Shown piece by piece: positions 1 through 9,123 of a stretch of 64,000 bases of DNA. The stretch comes from Chloroflexi bacterium GWB2_49_20 (GTDB lineage Bacteria; Chloroflexota; Anaerolineae; Anaerolineales; Villigracilaceae). A program made the translations under genes and the position numbers. The notes beneath the pieces are model-generated. The model saw only the letters and a program-made list of their open reading frames with translations, had not been told where the DNA came from and ran no database searches. Position 1 is the first letter of the stretch. The number at the start of each line of letters is the position of its first letter. The stretch covers positions 62,001 to 126,000 of the forward strand of contig MGMF01000026.1 of NCBI GenBank assembly GCA_001796335.1. The letters are read 5' to 3'.

Positions 1-1
1 G

Positions 2-112
2 CAACATCAGCGCTTGGTGGCGGATGCGTTTGCCCGAAATGTCAAATATGTGGAGCTTGCCACGCATCCGGATTTCATGAAGATCTATGTCAAAGCACTA
101 TCATTTGCCTGA
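2..112 (+). CDS. C-terminal end of a probable corrinoid-activation (RACo/DUF4445, ASKHA-type) protein, partial
   Basis: An open frame enters from the left edge and stops with TGA at 110-112, leaving 36 visible residues. The tail reads ...VKYVELATHPDFMKIYVKAL and ends in SFA. This resembles, from memory, the C-terminus of RACo-like ATP-dependent reductive activators of corrinoid proteins, which end in a 'VEL-x-x-x-PEF-x-x-x-F-x-x-AL-x-F' pattern. That family reactivates oxidised Co(II) corrinoid proteins. The next gene is a homocysteine methyltransferase-like protein, which fits a corrinoid methyl-transfer operon upstream of the window. The assignment rests on a short tail and its neighbour, so it is tentative. 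Confidence 0.45.
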   Translation, partial: QHQRLVADAFARNVKYVELATHPDFMKIYVKALSFA

Positions 113-157
113 CAAGGCAGAGTATACTGGTGCCAATCAAAATATTAGGAGATTCCG

Positions 158-1057
158 ATGTCTCAATTATTTCTGGACCAATTAAATTCAGGAAAAATCC
201 TGATTTCGGATGGCGCTACAGGCACCAATTTACAAAGCGTTGGCTTGAAAGCCGGTGTGTCACCCGAGGTATGGGTGATGGAACAACCGCAAAAAATATT
301 GGATCTTGAAAGGGCATTCGTGCGGGCAGGCTCGGATATCATCCTGACTTGTACGTTTGGCGGAACGCGCTTGCGCCTGAAAGACGGGGATTATGCTAAC
401 CTTGTGCCAGAAGTGAACCATAAAGCAGTTGAGTTGGCGCGCCAGGCAGCCAGCCAACGGACAGGTGTGATGGTTGCTGGCTCAATGGGTCCGGTGGGAG
501 CATTGCTTAAACCCTACGGTCCGCTAACGTTGGAAGAGGTCACTGCTGCCTATGCCGAACAGGCATTTGCGTTGACTGAAGCCGGTGTGGATCTGCTGGT
601 GATCGAGACACAATTTTCTTTGGAAGAAGCCCAGGCCGCTTTAGCAGCTGCCCGCCAGGCAGGTGACCTGCCGGTTGTGGTCAGCTTCAGTTATGATCGC
701 GGCGCGCGTACCATGATGGGAGTAAAACCTTCCCAGGTGGTGAAAACTTTCCAACCGTTAGGAGTGGCAGCCATTGGCGCCAATTGTGGTACCACGCTGG
801 ATAATATGGAATTGATTGTCAAAGAATATGTCGAACTAGCCCCCGCCTTGCCGATATGGGCCAAACCCAATGCAGGCATGCCGGAATTGACCGATGCCGG
901 GGAAACAGTATTCAAGGTCACGCCAAAAGAGATGGGTGCGGCGGCTGTATGCAATGTCAGCGCCGGCGCAAGAATTGTGGGTGGTTGTTGCGGCAGTTCA
1001 CCCGAGCATGTGGCAGATATCGCCCGGAGCATAAAGGAAAAGTTGAGCATAAATTAG
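158..1057 (+). CDS. Homocysteine S-methyltransferase family protein
   Basis: 299 residues covering one Hcy-binding TIM barrel. The N-terminal SDGATGTNLQ motif and the zinc ligands (Cys in GANCGTT and the Cys pair of GGCCGSSPEH near the C-terminus) match the MetH N-terminal module, BhmT and related methyltransferases. These enzymes bind a thiol, usually homocysteine, through zinc and accept a methyl group from a corrinoid protein or methylated donor. The length fits a stand-alone Hcy domain, so a corrinoid partner would have to be a separate protein. The gene begins 45 bases after a probable corrinoid activator and has a GGAG ribosome site ahead of its ATG. The methyl donor cannot be told from sequence. 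Confidence 0.85.
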   Translation: MSQLFLDQLNSGKILISDGATGTNLQSVGLKAGVSPEVWVMEQPQKILDLERAFVRAGSDIILTCTFGGTRLRLKDGDYANLVPEVNHKAVELARQAASQRTGVMVAGSMGPVGALLKPYGPLTLEEVTAAYAEQAFALTEAGVDLLVIETQFSLEEAQAALAAARQAGDLPVVVSFSYDRGARTMMGVKPSQVVKTFQPLGVAAIGANCGTTLDNMELIVKEYVELAPALPIWAKPNAGMPELTDAGETVFKVTPKEMGAAAVCNVSAGARIVGGCCGSSPEHVADIARSIKEKLSIN

Positions 1058-1175
1058 TCTGATCTCAATAAACCGGGAGTCGGAGAGTGTGGGCAACTCC
1101 GCACCCTTCGAGTATGCTTCGCGACTGCCCACCTCCCCCCCATCTTCCCCTGCGTTTTGAGAAGATATATAAATT

Positions 1176-1213
1176 AAAACATAAATTCCTCCACTGGGAG
1201 GAATTTATGTTTT
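1176..1213. terminator. Perfect 17-bp hairpin, bidirectional terminator between convergent genes
   Basis: Arms 1176-1192 and 1197-1213 are perfectly complementary around the 4-base loop ACTG. The left arm starts with A4 and the right arm ends in T4, so it can act on both strands. It lies between the convergent 158-1057 gene and ribA. Confidence 0.85.
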
Positions 1214-1229
1214 GTGACAAAATATTGTA

Positions 1230-1994
1230 TCAGATATGTTTTTGTGTAACTAGCTGGATCAGGTCTTCGCTCATGCCGCGCACGTGTGGGGGGTCGGCCT
1301 GTTCGGGCAGGTGCGTTTTACCGGAAAAGTCTATCAGGTGGCCGGATTTTAAGGCCTTGGTTTCGAGGTAAAACCGGTTGTAGTCGTTGGGTTCCATAAT
1401 ATGGGGAATGCGTCCATTGACAACAATGCCATGACAGGTCAGATTTTCGATCTTCTTGGGATTGTTAGTGATCAGCAGGATCGATCTCACCTTGAGCGAC
1501 ATGAGCATATGGGCGGCTACGCCGTAATCACGTTCATCGTCCCGAAAGCCAAGCGCCATGTTAGCCTGAACGGTATCGTACCCATGCTCCTGCAAGCCAT
1601 AGGCACGGATCTTATTGACCAGACCGATGCCGCGTCCTTCCTGGCGCATGTACAGAAGGATACCCTTTTCCAATTTGCCGATCATTGTAAGGGCAGATTC
1701 AAGCTGGTCACGACAATCGCAGCGCAAGGAGCCAATGACATCCCCGGTCAGGCATTCGGAGTGAACACGTACCGGCACATCTTCACTGTCAGTGACATCG
1801 CCGCGCACAATAGCCACATGTTCTTTATCATCCTTGTTATTGTAAAAGGCAAAAATATGGAAATCTCCAAAACGGGATGGTAATTCAGCGATGGCTGCAA
1901 TGTTTACACAGACATTGTCCGGACCAAAACCATCACACTCATGGGATTTGTTTTCGTCCAGAAGTTCTTGGATTTTCATATGGGTTAAAGTCAT
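1230..1994 (-). CDS. ribA: GTP cyclohydrolase II
   Basis: 254 residues. GTP cyclohydrolase II opens GTP to 2,5-diamino-6-ribosylamino-4(3H)-pyrimidinone 5'-phosphate, the first step of riboflavin synthesis. The diagnostic block HSECLTGD-VIGSLRCDCRDQ holds the three zinc cysteines (C81, C92, C94), and the RQEGRGIGL segment follows. There is no DHBP synthase (RibB) domain, so it is monofunctional. An AGGAG site lies 7 bases before the ATG. It is the second gene of a two-gene minus-strand operon with the reductase at 2016-2708. The pathway also supplies the diaminouracil precursor of the F420 chromophore, which matters for the F420 genes later in the window. Confidence 0.95.
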   Translation of the reverse strand: MTLTHMKIQELLDENKSHECDGFGPDNVCVNIAAIAELPSRFGDFHIFAFYNNKDDKEHVAIVRGDVTDSEDVPVRVHSECLTGDVIGSLRCDCRDQLESALTMIGKLEKGILLYMRQEGRGIGLVNKIRAYGLQEHGYDTVQANMALGFRDDERDYGVAAHMLMSLKVRSILLITNNPKKIENLTCHGIVVNGRIPHIMEPNDYNRFYLETKALKSGHLIDFSGKTHLPEQADPPHVRGMSEDLIQLVTQKHI

Positions 1995-2015
1995 AGAATC
2001 ACTCCTATAAATTGG

Positions 2016-2708
2016 TTATTGAGATTGGCTCGTATAATGAACCAGGACTCCACCTTCATTATCAAATTTACTCACGGATTCCAGGTGAAGGTGTTTGGCC
2101 TGTCCATTTAGAAAACCATCACCATCAGCCAGGGTGGGAGCGGAGGCACCCGAAAAAATTTGCGGGGCTATGTAGGCAAATAGCTCATCCACCAGCCCAA
2201 ATTGGAATAAACCAGCAATTAAAGTTCCACCACCTTCAATCATCAAGATCTGGATGCCCTGATCGTATAGAGACTGGAAAACATCCCTTAAATCGATGCT
2301 TTCTTCACAGCGAACGAATACCTGCGCACCAGCGTTTTCAAGTTTATGGACCTGTTCTGGCAGGGTGCGTTTTGTAGTGTAGATCAGGCGGCGGGCAGGA
2401 CCTGCTGTCATAAAATCTCCCTGCAGGTTAAGGTCCGCCTGGCTGACAACCGATACCTTGACAGGATTCTCTTCCAGACCCTGGGCCAGACGCCGGGAGC
2501 GTAGATCCGCAGATTTGACCGTCAGGGATGGGTCTTCAGACAACAGCGTTTTTCCACCCACCAGGATCGCATCCACTGAGGCGCGCAGTTCGTCCACGCG
2601 CTGTTTATCAGCCCCGGATGAGATGGTTGCACCTTTGCGCTCTATAGTGTCAAGCTTGCCGTCGATGGTCATGGCTACATTAACGATAACGTGAGGGCGG
2701 CTGTTCAT
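2016..2708 (-). CDS. 2,5-diamino-6-(ribosylamino)pyrimidinone 5'-phosphate reductase (RibD C-terminal/archaeal RIB7 type)
   Basis: 230 residues, a dihydrofolate-reductase-like fold. The start HVIVNVAMTIDGKLDT, the segment DAILVGGKTLLSEDPSLTV and the late IEGGGTLIAGLF are typical of RibD reductase domains. No cytidine-deaminase-like zinc domain is attached. This free-standing form is the arrangement of archaeal and fungal riboflavin reductases, which reduce the ribosyl side chain before deamination. It sits 21 bases upstream of ribA in the same direction, so the two are probably co-transcribed. Confidence 0.85.
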   Translation of the reverse strand: MNSRPHVIVNVAMTIDGKLDTIERKGATISSGADKQRVDELRASVDAILVGGKTLLSEDPSLTVKSADLRSRRLAQGLEENPVKVSVVSQADLNLQGDFMTAGPARRLIYTTKRTLPEQVHKLENAGAQVFVRCEESIDLRDVFQSLYDQGIQILMIEGGGTLIAGLFQFGLVDELFAYIAPQIFSGASAPTLADGDGFLNGQAKHLHLESVSKFDNEGGVLVHYTSQSQ

Positions 2709-3333
2709 AATAAGGCAATTCTACTTTTATTAATCCGAATATTCCATTAATTATATATATGAGTTTGGTAAACCTATTCTAAATTCAATAATTCAGAGAA
2801 GGAATAAAACACAGATGACGGAGACTAGGCGGATTTGCACGGACCTTTATAAATTATTGAGTCCAATGGAAAAAATTCTCTTACACCACGAAGCAACAAA
2901 GACACAATGATTCTATATTTATTAAGCTTCGTGTCACCATGGTCAATGGGGCGCGACTCATGTCCTATTTCTTGGGGATCGCGGTTAAACCTTTTTGAAT
3001 AACAGTAATAAATGAATAGATAAAATGTACTTCAATACCTTACTGAGAATCTTAAACTCCTCAGCGTTTGCATTTGCGTACCGTCCCGACGGTTCGCTCT
3101 GAATGCAGGCTTGAATGATGCAACCTTCAGGAGGATTTATCTTCAAAAAAATACACCGCGGAGACTTAAAAAACAGGCAGCTCCATTCAGGATATAATCC
3201 TGCCATTATATCCATTAAGGATTCATATAACTGCCAATTAGCACCATGCGATGTTTTTTCTCAATAATTTCGAGGGCATATCAAACATTTTACAACTCTC
3301 AATCGGGTCCAATAGTGGATATAATAAATACTG
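2709..3333. other. 625-bp intergenic region without a convincing gene
   Basis: AT-rich spacer between the divergent reductase gene and the L,D-transpeptidase. A short inverted repeat (CACGAAGC at 2887-2894 and GCTTCGTG at 2926-2933) is the only structure seen. An open frame at 2985-3215 (minus) has no recognisable sequence character, and I do not call it. Promoters for both flanking genes must lie here, but no consensus pair was clear. Confidence 0.6.
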
Positions 3334-4584
3334 ATGGACTCAATCCCTTTTAATGATAATCCAGCCTTATCTTTTGCGATAAAAGCACTGCGAAGCGGTG
3401 ACAAAAAGAATGCCAAACGTTTTGCCAGGCAAGCTGCCTGGCTTACCCCAAATCTGGAATATGCCTGGCTTATACTGGCGGAAGTATCCTCTCCACGTGC
3501 CCGGATAGCCTACCTGGAACAGGCCATACGGATTAATCCGGGTCGGGTAAGTTCCCATGAACAGTTGCAACTGGCCAGGGAAAAAGTGGGAAGCCTTGGG
3601 GGTCAGGCATTAGCCCTCTCATCTGCCCAAAGGAAATGCATCGATCTCCCTGACAACGATATTTCTAAACCCATTTTTTCTGTGCCTTTATTCCTGGTCA
3701 GTATTATCATCATCGGGCTGATATTGTGGGGCTGGTTTGGAAATACTCGATCGGCTTTTGCAGCCATAGTGCCTGGAGCCAATTCGGGTGCAGCCGGAGC
3801 GCCTGAAACCTGGGCAGATGTGAACATCCCAAAACCCACCCAATCTCCAATTGCCACCGCAACTCAAACTCTGACCGCCTCCGCCACCCAAGCTCCAACA
3901 CCCACCGTAACCCAAACTCCAATTTCAAGCGCCACCATCACTGATTTTGTGGTGCCGGCGCAACAAAAACCAAACTCCAGCAACCCGACAGCCGTTCAAC
4001 TGACGGGAGATGGGTACATCATCCAGGCTGGTGATACTTTATTCAAGATCTCTCAAAAATTGGGGGTCAGTATGGATGACCTGGCGGCGGCAAATTCGAT
4101 CAGCTCCCAGGCAATCATTTACACGGGACAAAGGCTGGTTATTCCGGAACCGGGTTTTGTATCCATTTCCACGCCGGTACCTGAAGATAGCCTGCCTACT
4201 GAAGCAAGTGAAAAATACATTCTTATAGATATCTCGGATCAACATCTCTATGCTTATGAATCTGGTGTTCTGATTTTTAGCTTTGTTGCTTCAACCGGGA
4301 TGAACAATGCCACGCGTGTTGGTGTATTCAGTGTTTTGGATAAAATTCCCAACGCATATGGAGCAATCTGGAATATCTGGATGCCAAATTGGCTGGGTAT
4401 TTATTGGGCGGGAAGTTTGGAAAATGGGATTCACGCCCTACCCATCTTGTCAAATGGGGTGCGCTTATGGGCGGGTTACCTGGGAACACCTATCTCCTTT
4501 GGTTGTATAGTACTGGGTGTTAGCGAATCACAGATGCTATATGATTGGGCGACTGTCGGCACTCCTGTTGAGATCCAGTGGTAA
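3334..4584 (+). CDS. Membrane-anchored LysM and YkuD (L,D-transpeptidase) protein
   Basis: 416 residues. Order: an N-terminal helical TPR-like segment (about 1-90), one membrane segment (about 115-135), a threonine/proline/serine-rich linker, a LysM peptidoglycan-binding domain (about 225-270, YIIQAGDTLFKISQKLG) and a YkuD catalytic domain (about 290-416). The YkuD motif SFGCIVLG carries the nucleophilic cysteine, and the upstream histidine is in NGIHALP. Family members form 3-3 peptidoglycan cross-links or attach proteins to the wall outside the membrane. The TPR-TM-TP linker architecture resembles other Chloroflexota surface proteins and has no obvious operon partner. Confidence 0.85.
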   Translation: MDSIPFNDNPALSFAIKALRSGDKKNAKRFARQAAWLTPNLEYAWLILAEVSSPRARIAYLEQAIRINPGRVSSHEQLQLAREKVGSLGGQALALSSAQRKCIDLPDNDISKPIFSVPLFLVSIIIIGLILWGWFGNTRSAFAAIVPGANSGAAGAPETWADVNIPKPTQSPIATATQTLTASATQAPTPTVTQTPISSATITDFVVPAQQKPNSSNPTAVQLTGDGYIIQAGDTLFKISQKLGVSMDDLAAANSISSQAIIYTGQRLVIPEPGFVSISTPVPEDSLPTEASEKYILIDISDQHLYAYESGVLIFSFVASTGMNNATRVGVFSVLDKIPNAYGAIWNIWMPNWLGIYWAGSLENGIHALPILSNGVRLWAGYLGTPISFGCIVLGVSESQMLYDWATVGTPVEIQW

Positions 4585-4647
4585 AGGAATCTTATTCCTG
4601 AAGGTTCAACTAATTTGAAACGCAGCTCCCTGCCAGGGAGATGCTTT

Positions 4648-5640
4648 ATGGTAGACTATGCCACTATGGACCAAACTCAACGTCCGGCAATGTTCAAAGC
4701 TTTGTTTTCAGTTATTGTGTGGGGGGCATCTTTTGTTGCCACCAAAATCGCTTTGCGGGATGTCTCTCCTGTAACAGTTGTATGGCTGCGCTTTGCCATG
4801 GGAGTGATCATTCTGGGTGGGGTGGTATGGGTTCGAAAGCAACTCAGGTGGCCTGAAAAAGAGGATTGGCTATACTTTGGGCTGCTCGGTTTTTTGGGAA
4901 TTGCATTTCACCAATGGCTGCAATCCACCGGGCTGATCACTGCACGAGCTGTGACCACAGGTTGGATCATCGCAAGCACCCCGGTTTTTATGGCGTTGCT
5001 GAGTTGGTTGTTCTTAAAAGAAAAGTTAACCTGGCTTCAAATCCTTGGGATAAGTTTGGCTGCATTTGGAGTTCTGTTGGTGATCACAAAAGGTAATTTC
5101 TCCAGCTTGTTTTCAGGCCATTTTGGATCGATTGGGGATTTACTGATCCTGATCAGCGCTCCAAACTGGGCAATTTTTTCCACCCTCTCAAGACGGGGTT
5201 TGCAAAAATACAAGGCTGCCCAGATGATGTTTTATGTGATGAGTTTTGGGTGGCTGTTTTCTTCCATATTATTCTTAAGTTCCGGAAAATTTTATCAAGT
5301 GCAAGATCTTAGCACGAACGGTTGGCTGGCGGTAAGTTTCCTGGGAATATTTTGTTCAGGGATTGCATACATTTTTTGGTATGATGCTTTGCAAGTTCTT
5401 CCGGTTGCTCAAACCGGGGCTTTCCTTTACTTTGAACCTGTGGTCACTTTAATAGTGGCAGGATTGGTTTTAGGGGAGGCGATTTTTTTTGCAGGTTTGC
5501 TGGGGGGAGCGATCATCTTATGCGGTGTTTGGATGGTCAATCGGAAGACATCCCAAAAAAAAGTGGATATATCCCGGACGACAATCTGGCGGAGTTTCCT
5601 TCCAGAAGAGATTAATAATTGGCTCTCTGGAAGACATTAA
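4648..5640 (+). CDS. EamA/DMT-family membrane transporter
   Basis: 330 residues from the ATG at 4648, chosen because AGGGAG at 4635-4640 sits 7 bases upstream; a TTG at 4615 would add 11 residues. About ten membrane segments form two EamA repeats; WGASFVATKIAL in repeat 1 and the FYFEPVVTLIVAG segment in repeat 2 are typical. Members export metabolites, amino acids or drugs by exchange or proton coupling. The substrate cannot be predicted. The gene follows the LysM-YkuD gene by 63 bases in the same direction. Confidence 0.85.
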   Translation: MVDYATMDQTQRPAMFKALFSVIVWGASFVATKIALRDVSPVTVVWLRFAMGVIILGGVVWVRKQLRWPEKEDWLYFGLLGFLGIAFHQWLQSTGLITARAVTTGWIIASTPVFMALLSWLFLKEKLTWLQILGISLAAFGVLLVITKGNFSSLFSGHFGSIGDLLILISAPNWAIFSTLSRRGLQKYKAAQMMFYVMSFGWLFSSILFLSSGKFYQVQDLSTNGWLAVSFLGIFCSGIAYIFWYDALQVLPVAQTGAFLYFEPVVTLIVAGLVLGEAIFFAGLLGGAIILCGVWMVNRKTSQKKVDISRTTIWRSFLPEEINNWLSGRH

Positions 5641-5911
5641 GAAACTTAATTGTCACGAAAACCAAATGTATCAACAATTTTCTTTATAATCGTTGCGTTT
5701 TCGGGGTAAACAAACAGAAATTTGAAACCTGAATTTTAGATCGACGGGACAATATCCGCATGACACAATAAACTTTGCGCTGATATTTACATAAAAGGAA
5801 CATCAGCTACTTCTTCAGACAATTCGCGCGTAAGGTTGAAATTTACGCCAACAGGGATTGGCGTTGGTGTGATCAGCAAGGTTCCCATGGCCAAAGAAAG
5901 CGATTGTGGCC

Positions 5912-6376
5912 TTAATCGTAACCCACCTCGGTTGATAAGGGAATGTGGCTGGGCACGAAGGTGCCATTGCCACGTCCAAGCTCGCGACCGTCTGAATCTG
6001 TCAGCACTGAGTCTGCGATCAGCAATCTGCTGGAATGATGGATAACCCTGCCAAATGCACGCATTTCTCCACGAGAAATGGGTCGGAGGAAGTAAACATT
6101 GAAGGAAACTGTTAGAACAAAATAACCAATTATCAAAGAATTGGAGGCGAAAAAAGCGGCATCATCCATGGCTTTGAAATAGACACTCCCATGAACGGCA
6201 TTTGCAGCATGGTGGAAGTCAGATCGGATCGGGATGCATATTTCAGCACAACCATCACTCACAAGGATGGTGGGATTGTAATACCGGTTGATCGGAGCAA
6301 GAGCATACATACGTTCCAATTTTCGAAAATGCTCCGGGTTCACTGTCCCTGCAATAGGTTTGGGTTCCAATAACAC
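5912..6376 (-). CDS. PaaI-like hotdog-fold thioesterase
   Basis: 154 residues from a GTG start with GGAGA a few bases upstream on the minus strand. The hotdog signature is NAVHGSVYFKAMDDAAFFASNS, with the His-Gly-Gly-like turn (here HGS) and the acidic pair DD that usually supplies the catalytic aspartate. Family members hydrolyse acyl-CoA or related thioesters in the cytoplasm. It is a lone gene between a plus-strand transporter and a minus-strand dehydrogenase, so context gives no substrate. Confidence 0.75.
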   Translation of the reverse strand: MLLEPKPIAGTVNPEHFRKLERMYALAPINRYYNPTILVSDGCAEICIPIRSDFHHAANAVHGSVYFKAMDDAAFFASNSLIIGYFVLTVSFNVYFLRPISRGEMRAFGRVIHHSSRLLIADSVLTDSDGRELGRGNGTFVPSHIPLSTEVGYD

Positions 6377-6529
6377 CTGTTTATCTCCTTGGGCTTTGAA
6401 ATCTTAATGCTTTATGCATTAATCTCTGAACTTGTTTTTATCGGATTTCTCACAAATACCAGGAATATGGTTCAGATTTTTGTGCAGTGCCCTGTAAAAC
6501 AGTATAGATTAAATCCAACAATAAGACAA

Positions 6530-7558
6530 CTAGCCTATTTTCAATACTTTGGATCCATGGGTGATCCTATTTTTCAGTTCCACAAGTGCCTGGTTGGCTT
6601 CCGCTAAGGCAAACATTTGTATTTCAGGTTTAATGGATGCGTGTGCGGCCAGATCCAAAAACTGGATGATATCTGCCCGGGTGACATTGGCAACACTTTT
6701 AATTTTCTTCTCCATCCAAAGGTGGCGAGGATAATCCAAATTCAACAACCAATCATGATCAATATTTTCTTTGCGGATGGCATTAATGACAAGGTGTCCG
6801 CCTGGTTTTAAATTCTCCAACGCTTTTACTATTGGTTTCCAGGCAGGTGTTGTATCAATAATTGAATTGATCAGTCCAGGTGGTTTATCATCAATATCTC
6901 CTGCCCAGGATGCACCCAGTTGCATGGCAAAATCTTGTTCCTTTTGGCTGCGTGTGAAAACAAATACACTGGAATTGGGGAAACGATGCATGACCATTTT
7001 TAAAACCAGATGGGCGGAGGCTCCAAAACCGATCAGTCCCAGAATTTCTCCATTCTTGAGACAGGTCAGGTTCAAGGATCGGTAACCGATTGCACCTGCA
7101 CAAAGCAGGGGAGCAGCCTCGAAGTCTGAAATGGAAGCAGGGATCGGGTAACAAAACGCTGCCGGAACAACCATAAATTCGGCATAACCTCCATGAGCAT
7201 CTCTCCCCGTGGCTCGGAAATCCATGCACAGGTTTTCTTTCCCGGCCAGGCAAAATTCGCAATTTCCGCAAGCGGAGAAGATCCACCCCACTCCGACCCT
7301 ATTCCCAATAAGCATGCCTGTGACTGCCTCACCCATCCCAGCTACCCGGCCGACCACCTGGTGTCCCGGGATGACCGGTAAATTTGGCGGGGGAGTACGA
7401 CCTTCAATTTCATCCAGTTCAGTATGGCAAACACCACACGCTGAGATTTTGAGAAGAATCTCCCCTTTCCCTGGAATGGGGACTGGAAGTTCGCACAATT
7501 CAAGGGGAGTATCCTGCTCTTGTATATGACAAAGTTTTTTTAAAAGCATTGCTTTCAT
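6530..7558 (-). CDS. Zinc-dependent alcohol dehydrogenase (MDR family)
   Basis: 342 residues beginning at MKAMLLKK; a GGAGGA site 7 bases upstream on the minus strand decides this start over a longer frame that reaches 7711. Catalytic zinc ligands are in CGVCHTELDE and GHQVVGRV; the structural zinc site is the four-cysteine block CGNCEFCLAGKENLC. The Rossmann segment is IGFGASAHLV, which lacks the third glycine of GxGxxG. The family oxidises alcohols or reduces aldehydes with NAD(P). The closest recalled relatives are AdhA-like dehydrogenases with the same 'GRTPPPNLPVIPGHQVVG' style N-terminal region. Substrate unknown. Confidence 0.9.
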   Translation of the reverse strand: MKAMLLKKLCHIQEQDTPLELCELPVPIPGKGEILLKISACGVCHTELDEIEGRTPPPNLPVIPGHQVVGRVAGMGEAVTGMLIGNRVGVGWIFSACGNCEFCLAGKENLCMDFRATGRDAHGGYAEFMVVPAAFCYPIPASISDFEAAPLLCAGAIGYRSLNLTCLKNGEILGLIGFGASAHLVLKMVMHRFPNSSVFVFTRSQKEQDFAMQLGASWAGDIDDKPPGLINSIIDTTPAWKPIVKALENLKPGGHLVINAIRKENIDHDWLLNLDYPRHLWMEKKIKSVANVTRADIIQFLDLAAHASIKPEIQMFALAEANQALVELKNRITHGSKVLKIG

Positions 7559-7711
7559 GGTTATCCTCCGGGATAACGCTATTATTAATATTGTAACAAT
7601 TATTCTGGTTTTAAAGTTATGAAGAAACAGATGACTTTTTCGGTCTGGTTCAACATAGGTCAGCAAAGTATTGATAATGTTGCGATGTTGATCATAATTG
7701 ATATTAAGCAT

Positions 7712-7749
7712 CGTTCCACAGGTTTATACAACATGCAACCTGTGGAACG
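7712..7749 (-). terminator. 13-bp stem hairpin downstream of the KAS III-like gene
   Basis: CGTTCCACAGGTT at 7712-7724 pairs perfectly with AACCTGTGGAACG at 7737-7749 across a 12-base loop. It lies between the minus-strand KAS III-like gene (ends 7858) and the dehydrogenase start. There is no long T run, so termination is plausible but unproven. Confidence 0.5.
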
Positions 7750-7857
7750 TTAGGTTGATCTAATCCCCTGAGAAATACTTATTTCATGGTTCGGGTTATA
7801 CCGGGATTATTAACCCGATCTTTCGAACCAGTGTTTTTTATTATTGTAGGACGGATA

Positions 7858-9123
7858 TTACCCACCCATCGCCACGGCCATGACGTCATAATATGTACCC
7901 GCGCCGAATCCATCAAATAAGACATGGTCGCCTGGCTTGACTTGAGGAAGCTGACGCAGGAATGCGATCATGTTGGAGGCAGCACATACGTTACCAAAGT
8001 CATTCAACAACCAGGGCATGGGAATATTAATCCCTAATTTTTGAAGCTGTTTATTTTTAAGGCTGTTGATTTTTAAGTTGGCGTGGTGAGCTATTGCCAC
8101 TGAAATGGATTTGTCTGGAGTGCCAATTTTTTGCATCAAGGCTTGATAGGAATTGTACACATCCGAAACCACCTGTACACCTGTGCGGACGAACAGCTTT
8201 ACCATACCCATCAATCCAGCCATTTCAATTGGGTTACCATCTTCTGGTTCGTGCATTAATCCAGCAACGCGTATGCCATTGCTTCCGTCCTTGGAGACTT
8301 CTACCAGCGACTTGCCTGGTATTCTCTCCCTGGAATGGGGGTAGAACATGCGGACGGCCAGAACACCATCCTCATCATAGGCTTCATGTTCTTTCCCAAC
8401 CAGAAATTTAAAGGACTCTCCGGGAACTACTCCCAAAACACCTGCGCCATTTGCAAAGAGCTGCAGTGCGTTTATATCACGTGTTTTGCTGATAAAACGG
8501 CTAAGACCTTCGATGCCACCCACCAGGATCTTCTTCCCATACAGCTCTTCAGCAATGTTGATCTGACCTGGAACTGCCAAATGGGGATTTAGACTTAAGT
8601 TGAGGGCACCCATGGATCCATCGCAGGCTTTGTGAACACTGACTTTTAGGGCTGATTCGGGTATTCCAGCCTGCCTGCTTATCTGGCAGACATAATCATC
8701 CGAGACAGGTCCACTTACACCCAGCAGGACCCCTCCGATTTCAGATGGTTTCCAGCCATTGATCTGGATGGCTTCTTTTAGTAAATGGGTACCAACTTCC
8801 AGCTCCAATTTGAGGTGTTCTGATACGGTCAAATCAGGTATATGGTGGCGGCTTACGAAACCTAAATCTGCCAGGTTCATTTTTTCTTCTTCCAACATGG
8901 ATTCGCCCAGCCAGTTTTCAATCAGAAGAGTCAAAGATAAGTTGTCGTAGCTTTTGCCCCAGGCGCCGTAAACTCCCCCAATCCCCAACCTGGAATTAAA
9001 TACACTTTCCAATCCCAGCGGAATGCCTCCAGCAACCGGGATGATCGCTTGATTCACATTGGGTCGATCGAAGAAGGATGAACCCTGTACTGGCGGGTTT
9101 CCGGATTGTTTTTCGTCAGACAT
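7858..9123 (-). CDS. 3-oxoacyl-ACP synthase III-like (FabH/KAS III family) condensing enzyme
   Basis: 421 residues, a thiolase fold, longer than typical FabH (about 320). The nucleophile is C167 in VHKACDGSMGALN. The His and Asn of the C-H-N triad are in AIAHHANLKIN and NDFGNVCAAS near the C-terminus. The end GDHVLFDGFGAGTYYDVMAVAMGG is the usual closing strand. Such enzymes condense acyl-CoA with malonyl-ACP or catalyse other Claisen or ester-forming steps. It stands alone, transcribed away from rho, so a role in housekeeping fatty acid synthesis is not certain. Confidence 0.8.
   Translation of the reverse strand: MSDEKQSGNPPVQGSSFFDRPNVNQAIIPVAGGIPLGLESVFNSRLGIGGVYGAWGKSYDNLSLTLLIENWLGESMLEEEKMNLADLGFVSRHHIPDLTVSEHLKLELEVGTHLLKEAIQINGWKPSEIGGVLLGVSGPVSDDYVCQISRQAGIPESALKVSVHKACDGSMGALNLSLNPHLAVPGQINIAEELYGKKILVGGIEGLSRFISKTRDINALQLFANGAGVLGVVPGESFKFLVGKEHEAYDEDGVLAVRMFYPHSRERIPGKSLVEVSKDGSNGIRVAGLMHEPEDGNPIEMAGLMGMVKLFVRTGVQVVSDVYNSYQALMQKIGTPDKSISVAIAHHANLKINSLKNKQLQKLGINIPMPWLLNDFGNVCAASNMIAFLRQLPQVKPGDHVLFDGFGAGTYYDVMAVAMGG

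Noticed and set aside
2985-3215. 76-residue open frame on the minus strand
   Set aside because: No ribosome site, no family likeness and AT-rich noncoding appearance.
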